Positions 7,824 to 16,438 are shown, numbered from the stretch's first letter. The stretch: 39,253 nt of DNA from Spartobacteria bacterium AMD-G4 (GCA_002290555.1 NEUK01000073.1:1-39253); one strand, 5' to 3'. Translations and numbers: made by a program. Notes: generated from the letters alone by a model not told the origin.

Positions 7824-8441
7824 TCAGAGCGGGCGTCCGTGGGCTGTGGCCGAGCGGAGATGTTTGAGCAAATGCGCGGCACATTCCTCTTCCGAAGAAG
7901 CCTCCGTGTCAAGAGTCAGGCACCCGTTATCAGGTTCCTCGAAACCGCTATCCTTGCCCGTGAACTGCTTGATCGTGCCCTCCCTCGCCTTGGCATAGAG
8001 GCCCTTGGGATCGCGCTCGGCGCAAGTCTCGAAGGCCGCGCGCACATAGACCTCGTGAAAATCCCCGCCAATGATTCGTCCCGCGAGCGCCCGTAATGCA
8101 CGGCGGGGGGTTATGACAGACACAAGCACGATGACCCCAAGCCCGGCGAGCAGCTTGGCGGTCTCGGCGACGCGCCGAACATTTTCTGCACGGTCGTCAT
8201 CCGAGAAGCCGAGGTTGGAGTTCAAACCTGCACGGAGATTGTCGCCATCCAAGATCGCCGTGAACCGCCCCTCCGCATGCAAGGCGCGCTCGACCGCGTT
8301 GGCGATGGTGGATTTCCCAGAGCCCGAGAGCCCGTAGAGCCAGAGCACCGCACCGCGCTGGCCGAGCAACTCCTCCTTCTCCTCCCGACCTAAAAAACGC
8401 CGCGTCTCGGGGTGAATATTTCGATTCTTCAGATCATCCAT
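7824..8441 (-). CDS. cysC: Adenylylsulfate kinase CysC
   Basis: CysC phosphorylates APS to PAPS, the sulfate donor for reduction or sulfation. The 205-residue protein starts with NIHPETRRFLGREEKEE, then the Walker A motif GLSGSGKS at residues 37-44, and DGDNLRAGLNSNLGFSDDDR, the APS-binding region. VSVITPRRALRALAG and the later FEEPDNGCLTLDT also fit the family. It is stand-alone rather than fused to CysN. The ATG at 8441 follows a short stretch with a GGAGA...TCTCC inverted repeat. PhoH is 58 bases upstream on the same strand. Confidence 0.94.
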   Translation of the reverse strand: MDDLKNRNIHPETRRFLGREEKEELLGQRGAVLWLYGLSGSGKSTIANAVERALHAEGRFTAILDGDNLRAGLNSNLGFSDDDRAENVRRVAETAKLLAGLGVIVLVSVITPRRALRALAGRIIGGDFHEVYVRAAFETCAERDPKGLYAKAREGTIKQFTGKDSGFEEPDNGCLTLDTEASSEEECAAHLLKHLRSATAHGRPL

Positions 8442-8499
8442 GGTCGATCGGAGACTCTCTCCGGAAGGTGCGTTCCTGAAAACTCAAAAACGGCAGCCA

Positions 8500-10020
8500 T
8501 CACATTTTGCTGGCACCGATTTCAGCCAGCGGACTGCGCTCGCCCTTGCTCAGGCGGATGTGGGCGGTGAGCGACTGGCCACGCAGGCGGTTGCGGGTGT
8601 AGACGAGGCCATTCGAGCGGCTGTCCACATAAGGATTATCAATCTGTGCGGGATCGCCCACCATCACGAGCTTGGAACCCCGGGACATGCGGGTGACGAC
8701 GGTTTTTGCCTCGAGGGGCGTGAGCTGCTGGGCCTCGTCGAGCACGAAGAAGCGGTTGGGAATCGAGCGACCGCGGATGTAGCAGAGGGCCTCGATCTCG
8801 AGGAGACCGCGCTCGATGAGTTGTTCGTAGGGCTTTATGATCGGATTGTGTTGACCGGCCTGATGCGAGGGCGGCCCGTTTTTCTTGCGATCCGGCTCGG
8901 CACGGGGTCTGACACCTCGCTTGGGAGCTTGTATAGGAAGGAGAACCTCACAAGCGTCGTAAATGGATTGCAACCAAGGGTGCATTTTTTCATTCAGCGT
9001 GCCGGGGAGAAATCCGAGTGTGTCGCCCATGGCGACGACGGGACGGCTCACTGTGAGGCCGTTGAAATCATTGCGGCCGGTGAGATAGAGCCCCGCCGCG
9101 ACGGCGAGGAGGGTTTTGCCCGTTCCCGCCTGTCCGAAACAGGTCACCAGTGAGATCGAGGGGTCCAGTAAAGCATCGAGAAAGCATTGCTGCCCCGGAT
9201 TGGCCGGACGCATTTCGATGCCCTTCGGGATTTGGAGACTCGATGGAATCTGGAGGCGAGAGAAGATCCCCTTGCCGTTGTGCCGAGCTGGAAGATGTTT
9301 CGTATCCGACACCTTCAGGAGCACATATTCATTCAGGTCGAAAGTGCCAGTGCGGTCGAGCGGCAACTCGATGATACCCGCACTGCCGAAACGCTGCAGC
9401 TCGTGGGCCTCCAGCTCGATCGAGCGCAATTCCCCGCTCTCCGCATCCGCCACAGCGACTTTGTCGTTGAGGTAATCCTCGCAGGGCAGGCCGATCGCCA
9501 TGGCGCGGAGCTGCATGTTGATATCCTTGGTGACAAGAAAGGTTGGCGCGGTCTCCTGCTCCTGTAGGGCCAGGGCGGATCCAATGATCCGGTGATCCAT
9601 GCGGTTGTGATCCGAGAAAATCTTCATGAACCGCTTCATGCCTGCCGACTGGCGGCTCTTCTCGAGGAAATTGTTCACAAGAATACGCACCGTACCCCCG
9701 CCGGTAGTCGGCGCGCCGCCTGTGACGCTCAGGGAGTCATGCCCGAAAATGGCACTCAAGAGGCGATGCGCCTGGCGCGCGTTGGCGCCGCGTTCGCTCT
9801 GCTCATTTTTGAAATTGTCCAACTCGGTGAGCACATCCACCGGAATAAAAACATGGTTGTTCTGAAAGCGGTTCAGACAATTCGGGTCGTGGAGGAGGAC
9901 ATTGGTATCGAGCACGAAGTTTTTGACAACTCCGGCTGCGCGCGTGCGGTCGGCAGATGCCAGTTCGGGAAAGAAGACGCCCTGTTCTTCGGCACGTTCA
10001 GCAGGTTTGGATCGGTGCAT
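8500..10020 (-). CDS. PhoH-family ATPase with N-terminal PIN domain
   Basis: The protein (506 residues from the ATG at 10020) combines a PIN nuclease domain and a PhoH P-loop ATPase domain, the PhoH2 arrangement shown in some bacteria to act as an RNA helicase/RNase. The PIN part has FVLDTNVLLHDP, LTELDNFK, an RGANARQAHR segment and FLVTKDINMQLRA. The ATPase has GQAGTGKT near residue 300, and FFVLDEAQQLTPLEAKTV and MVGDPAQID further on. An in-frame ATG at 10092 would add 24 residues; neither start has a Shine-Dalgarno site, and the shorter is closer to family length. It may be co-transcribed with cysCDN. Confidence 0.9.
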   Translation of the reverse strand: MHRSKPAERAEEQGVFFPELASADRTRAAGVVKNFVLDTNVLLHDPNCLNRFQNNHVFIPVDVLTELDNFKNEQSERGANARQAHRLLSAIFGHDSLSVTGGAPTTGGGTVRILVNNFLEKSRQSAGMKRFMKIFSDHNRMDHRIIGSALALQEQETAPTFLVTKDINMQLRAMAIGLPCEDYLNDKVAVADAESGELRSIELEAHELQRFGSAGIIELPLDRTGTFDLNEYVLLKVSDTKHLPARHNGKGIFSRLQIPSSLQIPKGIEMRPANPGQQCFLDALLDPSISLVTCFGQAGTGKTLLAVAAGLYLTGRNDFNGLTVSRPVVAMGDTLGFLPGTLNEKMHPWLQSIYDACEVLLPIQAPKRGVRPRAEPDRKKNGPPSHQAGQHNPIIKPYEQLIERGLLEIEALCYIRGRSIPNRFFVLDEAQQLTPLEAKTVVTRMSRGSKLVMVGDPAQIDNPYVDSRSNGLVYTRNRLRGQSLTAHIRLSKGERSPLAEIGASKM

Positions 10021-10164
10021 TGTGAGGATGGCTGGAAAAAGGAGAACCAATACATCCCCAGAGCCGCTTATGTCACCATGGAACAGACCCATGTGAAAAA
10101 AACATGCGGACCAAGGAATTCGTATGGAAAAAAAATGGCGCGCCTTTAGTGTGCCGATTCTTTA

Positions 10165-11418
10165 ATGAATAGTCTCCGTCCAGACAGCCGCACCATGGTG
10201 GCACTTTTGAATTTTTTTCTGATCGGAACAGCCTGCGCGGATCAAACCATTGCCGATCTCAACGAAGCTTTTGGAGTTCCGGTTTTCGCCGATGAATCTC
10301 TATGGGACGACTGCGCGGAAGATCTCGCGGAGCGCCTCAAGTGGCCCCAGGAGTCCCAGACATCCACAGACTCCAGCTACCGCCAATATGCCGGACCTGA
10401 TGAACGCTTCCTGGGGTGCCGCCCCTACTCACTCGCGCTCTATGCCGAGGAGGGAAAACCGGCCAGCCTTTCGATGATCTTCGCGAACAAAGGCGATGCC
10501 GTTGATTACACTCCCGGCAACGCGCGCAGAGCGGGCAACGAGATTCGGAATTACAAGCGGGCCATTCAGGAGGATAAAAAAAATCTCATTGCCGCGCTGA
10601 CCAAGCTTTTCGGTGAACCTGTCGCCGACCTCTTCGGCCAAGGACGTGAGACCCGGGAATCCATGAAACGGTGGAACTGGAATGGCCACGCCTTTCTGCT
10701 CGCCTCGCCTCGCGACGAATATGTCGCCCTTCGCGTGATGACCACAGAGTCTGCGGATGCCGGCGGCAGATCGCGTATCCCGGATTCTGTCATTCGAGAG
10801 GCGGTCGCCAAACGCATCGAAAAAAGAGCAAATGGCGATGTGATTTTGAAGGACATGCCGATGGTGAACCAAGGGCCAAAGGGCTACTGCGTTCCGGCGA
10901 CTTGGGAGCGAGTCATGCGATATATGGGCGTTCCAGCCGATATGTATACCCTCGCGATGGCTGGCCAGACCGAGGCGGGCGGCGGATCATCGGTCGCCGC
11001 AGTGTCCGCTGGCGCGAGCCAAGCCGTCATTCAAGCCGGGAGGCGGATCGAGTCACCCGTCATGAAACTGGATGCCACAAGCGTCTCACGATTCATCGAT
11101 CGCGGTCTGCCAATCATGTGGGCGATGTTCAGCTCACCGGACTTCAACAACGCAATTAACAGCCGCATGGAGGCCCGCAAAAACGCCAACGACACCGCCG
11201 CGTGGAAAAAAGTTCTCGCTGATGCACGAAGGCAAGTTAGGAAAATGCGGTCGCATCGGGACAGCGGACACGTATGCATGATCACAGGCTACAACAAACA
11301 TACCGGCGAAATCGCTATATCGGACTCTTGGGGGATTGAATTTGCGGAACGCTGGATCATGCCCGAAGAAGCCGCCGCAGTGAGCCAAACCTCAACACAC
11401 ACAGTCATCAATTTTTAA
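10165..11418 (+). CDS. Secreted protein with C-terminal peptidase C39-like domain
   Basis: This 417-residue protein has a signal peptide (hydrophobic residues 11-24, likely cut after ACA near residue 25). Residues 26-225 form a domain I do not recognise. Residues 228-417 look like a C39-like papain-fold peptidase: Gln236 in VNQGPKGYC, nucleophile Cys242 before VPATWERVMRYMG, His369 in SGHVCMITGYN and Asp387 in SDSWG. The triad plus the oxyanion glutamine are thus present, so hydrolase activity is plausible. No C39 transporter domain is attached, so it is not a bacteriocin exporter. It ends 3 bases before speA. An in-frame ATG at 10195 is an alternative start. Confidence 0.75.
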   Translation: MNSLRPDSRTMVALLNFFLIGTACADQTIADLNEAFGVPVFADESLWDDCAEDLAERLKWPQESQTSTDSSYRQYAGPDERFLGCRPYSLALYAEEGKPASLSMIFANKGDAVDYTPGNARRAGNEIRNYKRAIQEDKKNLIAALTKLFGEPVADLFGQGRETRESMKRWNWNGHAFLLASPRDEYVALRVMTTESADAGGRSRIPDSVIREAVAKRIEKRANGDVILKDMPMVNQGPKGYCVPATWERVMRYMGVPADMYTLAMAGQTEAGGGSSVAAVSAGASQAVIQAGRRIESPVMKLDATSVSRFIDRGLPIMWAMFSSPDFNNAINSRMEARKNANDTAAWKKVLADARRQVRKMRSHRDSGHVCMITGYNKHTGEIAISDSWGIEFAERWIMPEEAAAVSQTSTHTVINF

Positions 11419-11421
11419 TCC

Positions 11422-13359
11422 ATGGAATCCCATTCATCGTTCGACATCACAGATGCCCGCGAACTCTACAACATCGACCGCTGGAGCGGCGGATACTTTG
11501 GCATCAATGATGCCGGCCATGTGTGCGTTTTCCCGAAGCGCAACGACGAGACGATCGACCTCATGGATGTCGTCGCCGAGGCGCGGAGCCGCAATCTGGC
11601 ATTCCCGCTCGTCGTGCGCTTCCACGACCTCCTGCGCGACCGCGTGGAGACGATCAACAAAGCCTTCGCCACAGCGATTTCTGAGGCCGGCTACACCTCG
11701 CCCTACCGGGGTGTTTTTCCGATCAAGGTGAACCAACTCCGCGAGGTCGTGGAGGAAATCATCGATGCCGGCCGGCCATGGCACTTCGGCATCGAGGCCG
11801 GGAGCAAGCCGGAACTCCTCGCAGCCCTCTCCGTGCACTCGGATCCCGAAAGTTTGGTCATCTGCAATGGATACAAGGACACAAGTTTCATTCAAAACGC
11901 CCTCATCGGCCGGAAGCTCGGAAAGACAGTGATTCTCGTAGTCGAAAAGCTCGAGGAGCTCGCCCACATCCTTCGTGTTTCGCAGACGATGAAAATCGAG
12001 CCCCTCATCGGCCTGCGCGTGCGCCTACTCTCCAAGGGCTCTGGCAAGTGGGCCACAAGCGGCGGGGAGAACGCCAAGTTCGGCCTCTCCACCGCCGACC
12101 TCGTGGAGGCCAGCGACATGCTCCATGCCGCCGGACTCGCCCATTGCCTGAAGCTCGTGCATTTCCATGTCGGCTCACAAGTTCCCGACATCGGCACCAT
12201 CAAACGCGCCGTGCGGGAAGCCTCCCGCTTCTACGCCAAACTCTCCAAAATGGGCCATGAACTCGGCTACCTCGATGTCGGCGGAGGACTCGGCGTCGAC
12301 TACGACGGATCCCGCACAACCTTCGACAGCTCGATGAACTACTCGCTCGACGAATATGTGCGCGACATCGTTTACACAGTGAAGGAAGTCTGTGATTCCG
12401 AGTCCGTCCCCCACCCTACACTCGTCAGCGAAAGCGGCCGGGCAATCGTCGCCCAGCATTCGGTGCTCATCGTGGAAACCTTCGGTGCCATCGAAAAGGC
12501 CAGCCGACAGGAGACGCCTGCCACAACGAGCGGCGGAGAGATTCCCCTGCTCGCAGACATCCTTGAAATCCACAGCAACCTGACTCCTCAAAACCGCCTC
12601 GAGAACCTCCATGATGCCCAAGAAATCCGCGAACGCGCCCAGTCGATGTTCGATCTCGGCCTTCTCGACCTTCGGGCCAAGGCCGGCATCGAAACCGTCT
12701 ACTGGCAGATCGCTGCGAATATCGTGGAGCTTTTCCGCGACGCCGAACACATCCCCGAAGAGGTGCGCGAAATCGAAATCGCCATCGGCGACCAATACCT
12801 CTGCAACTTCTCTGTCTTCCAATCCCTCCTCGACCACTGGGCTCTCGGTCAACTCTTCCCCGTCATGCCCATCCATCGCCTCAACGAACGCCCGGACCGC
12901 AATGCGACCCTCGTGGACATCACTTGCGACTCGGATGGCAAAGTCGCGAAATTCATCGACCTCCAAGATGTGAAGGAAACCCTCCCGCTCCATCGCTGGC
13001 AGCCCGGGGAGCCCTACTACATCGGATTTTTTCTGGCCGGCGCGTATCAGGACATCATGGGAGACCTGCACAACCTCTTTGGCCGTGTGAATGAAATGCA
13101 CATCTATCTCGATGAGGACGAAGACTCCGGTCATTATGTCGAAGAAATCCTGCCCGGCAGCACGATCGGCCAAGTCCTCGCCCTCACGCAATGGGATGTG
13201 AACGAGCTCGCCCGCCGAATGAAGGCCCAGACCGATGCCGCTATCAAAAGCGACCGATTGAAGCCTAATGAGGCCATGCGCCTCCTCGACGACTACGAAA
13301 AAAGCCTAAATCTCTACACTTACCTGAACTTCGACGATCAGCATAAACCCTCCCAATAG
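11422..13359 (+). CDS. speA: Biosynthetic arginine decarboxylase SpeA
   Basis: SpeA converts arginine to agmatine, the first step of the agmatine route to putrescine. The 645-residue protein is a fold III PLP enzyme of normal length. The PLP lysine is Lys102 in GVFPIKVNQ. Other family marks are FGIEAGSKPELL, CNGYKD, GENAKFGLS, HFHVGSQ, LDVGGGLGVDYDGS, SESGRA, DITCDSDGK with the active-site cysteine, and GAYQDIMGDLHNLFG. It begins 3 bases after the C39-like gene, so the two probably share an mRNA. No agmatinase or agmatine deiminase gene is in the window. Confidence 0.97.
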   Translation: MESHSSFDITDARELYNIDRWSGGYFGINDAGHVCVFPKRNDETIDLMDVVAEARSRNLAFPLVVRFHDLLRDRVETINKAFATAISEAGYTSPYRGVFPIKVNQLREVVEEIIDAGRPWHFGIEAGSKPELLAALSVHSDPESLVICNGYKDTSFIQNALIGRKLGKTVILVVEKLEELAHILRVSQTMKIEPLIGLRVRLLSKGSGKWATSGGENAKFGLSTADLVEASDMLHAAGLAHCLKLVHFHVGSQVPDIGTIKRAVREASRFYAKLSKMGHELGYLDVGGGLGVDYDGSRTTFDSSMNYSLDEYVRDIVYTVKEVCDSESVPHPTLVSESGRAIVAQHSVLIVETFGAIEKASRQETPATTSGGEIPLLADILEIHSNLTPQNRLENLHDAQEIRERAQSMFDLGLLDLRAKAGIETVYWQIAANIVELFRDAEHIPEEVREIEIAIGDQYLCNFSVFQSLLDHWALGQLFPVMPIHRLNERPDRNATLVDITCDSDGKVAKFIDLQDVKETLPLHRWQPGEPYYIGFFLAGAYQDIMGDLHNLFGRVNEMHIYLDEDEDSGHYVEEILPGSTIGQVLALTQWDVNELARRMKAQTDAAIKSDRLKPNEAMRLLDDYEKSLNLYTYLNFDDQHKPSQ

Positions 13360-13519
13360 GTGTCGGGGGCGGGCGCGCTCCCAGGGACCATGATTCAAAG
13401 ATTGCTGGGGGCTTTCTCGAGGACGACGCCAGTGACCGCGAGACGGAGACCCCGGCATCCGCTGTCCTTGCAAAAGCACTCCACTTGCCAACATCAACTC
13501 CCCCGACTAAAGGGAACCT

Positions 13520-13810
13520 ATGAAAGCACGATTGTTTTTACTCACTCTGGCTACAACACCTTTGCTGCTGGCACAGGATTTTGTGGCTCCACAGGCGCCC
13601 CAGCGCGAGATTGTGACACAAGCCGCGGAGTTGAAACCCGAGGTGGATGGGATTGTGAAGCAGATTTTCGATGTTCAAAAGCCTTGGCAACTTCTGAATC
13701 CCACAGCGCCTGCAAGCTATGGCACCGGGGAGAAAAATGTCTCAGCTGATACCGTAGTGGGCACGCCGCACCACGCGGTAACGCTCACGGTGGTGGGCGT
13801 TGAATGGTGA
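13520..13810 (+). CDS. Small secreted protein of unknown function
   Basis: This 96-residue protein has a short cleavable-type signal peptide (MKARLFLLTLATTPLLLA, then QDF). The mature part is about 78 residues, without cysteines, rich in Val, Pro and Thr, and contains KPWQLLNPTAPASYGTG and a C-terminal HHAVTLTVVGVEW that may form beta strands. AAAGGGAAC lies at good distance before the ATG, one of the clearer ribosome binding sites here. I recognise no family. The signal peptide and RBS support it being real. It is 160 bases downstream of speA and convergent with the rnc-side membrane protein gene. Confidence 0.65.
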   Translation: MKARLFLLTLATTPLLLAQDFVAPQAPQREIVTQAAELKPEVDGIVKQIFDVQKPWQLLNPTAPASYGTGEKNVSADTVVGTPHHAVTLTVVGVEW

Positions 13811-13811
13811 G

Positions 13812-14363
13812 TTACCACCAGAATAATGCGGCAAAGATGAGGGCAGTGCCGTAGAGAAATCCGCCAAGGGCAGCCGAGAACCAGACTCGGCGATCTGAGG
13901 AGATGGCACCCACCGCATCCCTCAGGACGTAGGGCATGCCAACAAAGAAGAGTCCGGCAACGACCCACGCATAGGCCAGCACCACGAGAATCAACCTGCT
14001 TGGTTCAACACGAAGGGCGGATGACTCCAGAAGGGGTTCGGCGGCGAGCAGCAGGATCATTCCAAGAGCTCGAACCGAGAGAAACTCGTCGACATAAATC
14101 CACGACAACGCAGCCCCGGCAACGATGCCAATCAACATGATTCCCCGAAGTCTCGAAAATTCACCGAGGTCGATATCCTGCACGAGCAGGAAACTCCAGA
14201 TGGTTGCAATCAGCAGCAGAACCGTGCCCATGAGACGGGATCGCGGGAAATCGCGGGCGAGCCGGATGGAGGCACTGGGGTTGAATAAACCAAACGCATG
14301 GGAGGCGAGGAGGAGAACACCGGCGGCGAGGCCCGTCACCTGAAGTGGCAGTTGATAGATCAT
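13812..14363 (-). CDS. Five-helix integral membrane protein of unknown function
   Basis: From the ATG at 14363 the protein has 183 residues with about five hydrophobic segments: VTGLAAGVLLLASHAFGLF, LMGTVLLLIATIWSFLLV, a pair around IMLIGIVAGAALSWIYV and ALGMILLLAAEPLL, then VVLAYAWVVAGLFFVGM and a C-terminal GFLYGTALIFAALFWW. No family was recognised. Its ATG overlaps the rnc stop by 4 bases, so its translation is probably coupled to rnc. The same frame stays open upstream across the A-tract to 14411, which matters for the possible frameshift described separately. It is last in the five-gene minus-strand run. Confidence 0.75.
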   Translation of the reverse strand: MIYQLPLQVTGLAAGVLLLASHAFGLFNPSASIRLARDFPRSRLMGTVLLLIATIWSFLLVQDIDLGEFSRLRGIMLIGIVAGAALSWIYVDEFLSVRALGMILLLAAEPLLESSALRVEPSRLILVVLAYAWVVAGLFFVGMPYVLRDAVGAISSDRRVWFSAALGGFLYGTALIFAALFWW

Positions 14364-15112
14364 TTTTTTTTCTTTTTCCTGCGAGGAGGAGCCTCGACTT
14401 TTGATTCCCACAGTCTTTTGGCGAGAGCCACTTGGGCGGCGGCGACTTGGGCCTCTTTTTTACTGCAACCGCATCCCTGCCCGAGCTCGAGACCATTCCA
14501 GAGCACGCTGCAGATAAAAACCTTCGAGTGCTCGGGGCCTGTCTGCGAGAGGATCTGGTAGTCTGGCGCAGTGGGTTCTATGGCTTGGAGGATTTCCTGC
14601 AGGTAGCCTTTGGGGTTGATCTCATCGGGCTGGCTGGCAATTTCCGTGAAGACTGGGTCCATCTGGCGGAGGATGAAGATACGGGCCGCGTCGAAGCCGC
14701 CATCAAGGTAGATCGCACCGACGAGTGACTCAAAGGCATCGGCCAGGGTGGATGCCCGCTCGCGCCCGCCGCTGGACTCCTCGCCGCGCCCCATCATGAT
14801 AAAACTGCCCAAGTCCAATGCGAGAGCGCGGTCGCGCAGGGCGGGTCTGGAGACGATGCGCGTCCGGAGCTTGGTGAGTTGACCCTCGCCAAAATCCGGA
14901 AACATGCGGAAAAGATGCTCGGTAACGCTGACCTGAATGACGGCATCGCCAAGGAACTCAAGCCGCTGGTTGTCAAATGGGTAGTTCTTTCTTTCCAAGG
15001 ATATACTCGGATGAGTGAGCGCCTCGGCAAGCAGCAATCCATTTCGGAATTTGTAGAGAATCCGCTCCTCGAGTGGATTCATCACCGATGGCTTGGCAGG
15101 ATCGACCGTCAT
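14360..15112 (-). CDS. rnc: Ribonuclease III
   Basis: RNase III cleaves double-stranded RNA in rRNA maturation and mRNA turnover. The 250-residue protein has the endonuclease domain with signature NQRLEFLGDAV (Glu52 and Asp56) and the second acidic pair Asp125 and Glu128 in LADAFESLVGAIY. A double-stranded RNA-binding domain follows from about residue 165, with NPKGYLQEILQ and a C-terminal SKKEAQVAAAQVAL helix. The protein ends in an unusual basic tail, RRKKKKK. The final three lysines come from nine consecutive A bases immediately before the TGA. It lies downstream of the L,D-transpeptidase gene and overlaps the next gene by 4 bases. Confidence 0.95.
   Translation of the reverse strand: MTVDPAKPSVMNPLEERILYKFRNGLLLAEALTHPSISLERKNYPFDNQRLEFLGDAVIQVSVTEHLFRMFPDFGEGQLTKLRTRIVSRPALRDRALALDLGSFIMMGRGEESSGGRERASTLADAFESLVGAIYLDGGFDAARIFILRQMDPVFTEIASQPDEINPKGYLQEILQAIEPTAPDYQILSQTGPEHSKVFICSVLWNGLELGQGCGCSKKEAQVAAAQVALAKRLWESKVEAPPRRKKKKK
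14363..14371 (-). other. Nine-A tract at the rnc / membrane-protein junction
   Basis: On the minus strand AAA AAA AAA TGA ends rnc; the last A also starts the ATG of the next gene. A run A-AAA-AAA is a classical -1 slippery heptamer. A -1 shift here would pass the rnc stop and enter the membrane-protein frame, which is open on both sides. Whether slippage happens cannot be told from sequence. No strong downstream stem-loop was evident by eye. Confidence 0.4.
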
Positions 15113-15184
15113 ACTGAAAATAAAATCCGGCTCTTGGCAATGGTGCTGGCAGCAACGGAGTGCATAGCGAGAATCCTTAGACGG

Positions 15185-15766
15185 TTAGTGCCGATCCGGC
15201 AAGGGTGGAGACAAAAGCGACAGAGGAAGCGGGTTGGGAGTGATTAAAATTTTTGAGTTTAGCCCGACCGTCTCGAAGAGCTCGATGACATCCTGAGATC
15301 GCATGCGGATGCAACCGTAGCTGACAGGTCTTCCAACGTTGCGTTCTTCCGGAGTGCCATGGATGTATATGTAGCGGCGATAGGCATTACGATTTCTCTC
15401 ATCCAACCCCTCCAGCCAGAGAATGCGGGTCACGATAGGATCTCGACCTGGAGCGTCGACAGGCAACACTTCGCCAGTCGGCTTCCGGCTTTTGAAGACC
15501 GCTCCGGCAGGGAGTCCGTGCCCGATTTTTTCCTTGATGCGAAGCACCCCCAGAGGCGTCGCATAGGATCCAGGCCTGTCACCAAGGCCGAACTTTGAAG
15601 TGGAGACAGGGTAGGAGCTCAATGGTTTGCCATCCCTCAAGACGATCATTTTCTGATCGGCCACGCTCAGGATCATTCGGTGGCGGTTGTCCGTGGCGCA
15701 TCCGGCCAAGAGGAGCGAGAGGAAGGCCAGCACGGGTAGCAGGTGCGAAGTTGAAAGGAATAACAT
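15185..15766 (-). CDS. L,D-transpeptidase (YkuD domain) lipoprotein
   Basis: This 193-residue protein starts with a lipoprotein signal peptide ending LLLAGC, so Cys23 is the likely lipid anchor. The YkuD catalytic motif is complete: His136 in YIHGTPEE and nucleophile Cys152 in GRPVSYGCIRM. Such enzymes form 3-3 crosslinks in diaminopimelate-containing peptidoglycan or attach proteins to it. Early features (LSVADQKMIVLRDG, SKFGLGDRPGSYATPLGV) fit the ErfK/YbiS group. The C-terminus is proline- and leucine-rich. It begins 3 bases after trpF on the minus strand and precedes rnc by 72 bases. Confidence 0.9.
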   Translation of the reverse strand: MLFLSTSHLLPVLAFLSLLLAGCATDNRHRMILSVADQKMIVLRDGKPLSSYPVSTSKFGLGDRPGSYATPLGVLRIKEKIGHGLPAGAVFKSRKPTGEVLPVDAPGRDPIVTRILWLEGLDERNRNAYRRYIYIHGTPEERNVGRPVSYGCIRMRSQDVIELFETVGLNSKILITPNPLPLSLLSPPLPDRH

Positions 15767-15769
15767 AGG

Positions 15770-16438
15770 TCAAGTCGAAGCTTGGGAAATTGGCGAGCTG
15801 CCCAGAACAGCAGAAATGAAGCGAGTCACGAGGACTGGGTCTTTTTTTCGCGGGGAAGATTCCACGCCTCCAGCCACATCGACTCCGCAGGGACTGACCG
15901 TCTGGATCGCATCGACGACATTTGCCGGGGATAGCCCGCCCGCGAGGATGAAGTTTCTTTCAGGCTGGTTGGAAATAAAATCCGCAAGCATTTGCCAATC
16001 GGCCAAGTCCCCTGTGCCACCAAAGGCCAGCGGCGACCAAGCATCGAGAAGAAGATCGCGAGTGGCATATTGGAGCCCTTGGCTGAGAGCGGCATAGTCT
16101 TTGGCACGCACAGCCCTGATCCAGCCGTCGCCTCCCTCGGCAATACACTCGGCGGGGTTCTCATCTCCATGGAATTGAATGAATTCAAAACACCCAGAGT
16201 CCCTCAGGCACTGCAGCAGTGGGCGATCGGCATTCACCACGACAGCAACGCGCTTCACACGGCCCTCCAAGCCGCGAATCCACGGGAGCGATTCGCTTGG
16301 CTCGATGAAGCGTTTCGATCCCGCATAAAAATTAAATCCCAAAGCATCCGCCCCGGCATCTATGCACATGCAGGCGTCGGATTCACTCGTAATGCCACAG
16401 ATTTTGACGCCAACGCGCCCCAAATCAAAAAGACTCAC
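15770..16438 (-). CDS. trpF: Phosphoribosylanthranilate isomerase TrpF
   Basis: TrpF isomerises phosphoribosylanthranilate to CdRP in tryptophan synthesis. The 222-residue (beta/alpha)8 protein has Cys14 in VKICGIT (general base) and Asp132 in LLLDAW (general acid), with IQFHGDE and the phosphate-binding ILAGGLSPANV and GVDVAGGVE. Most homologues read GVDVSSGVE at the last site, a small difference. It overlaps the upstream YvlD-like membrane gene by 4 bases. No other trp gene is in the window, so trpF is detached from the rest of the pathway. Confidence 0.94.
   Translation of the reverse strand: MSLFDLGRVGVKICGITSESDACMCIDAGADALGFNFYAGSKRFIEPSESLPWIRGLEGRVKRVAVVVNADRPLLQCLRDSGCFEFIQFHGDENPAECIAEGGDGWIRAVRAKDYAALSQGLQYATRDLLLDAWSPLAFGGTGDLADWQMLADFISNQPERNFILAGGLSPANVVDAIQTVSPCGVDVAGGVESSPRKKDPVLVTRFISAVLGSSPISQAST

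Noticed and set aside
7245-8096. Plus-strand open frame across cysD and cysC
   Set aside because: It spans two well-conserved minus-strand genes and the gap between them, so it is a by-product of high GC content.
10165-11418. Bacteriocin-exporting C39 ABC transporter
   Set aside because: The protein has a signal peptide but no ABC or transporter membrane domain, and no leader-peptide genes are near; only a C39-like hydrolase fold is supported.
12175-13191. Long minus-strand open frame (338 codons) inside speA
   Set aside because: It is antisense to the clearly conserved speA, matches no family, and its composition follows from the codon bias of the sense strand.
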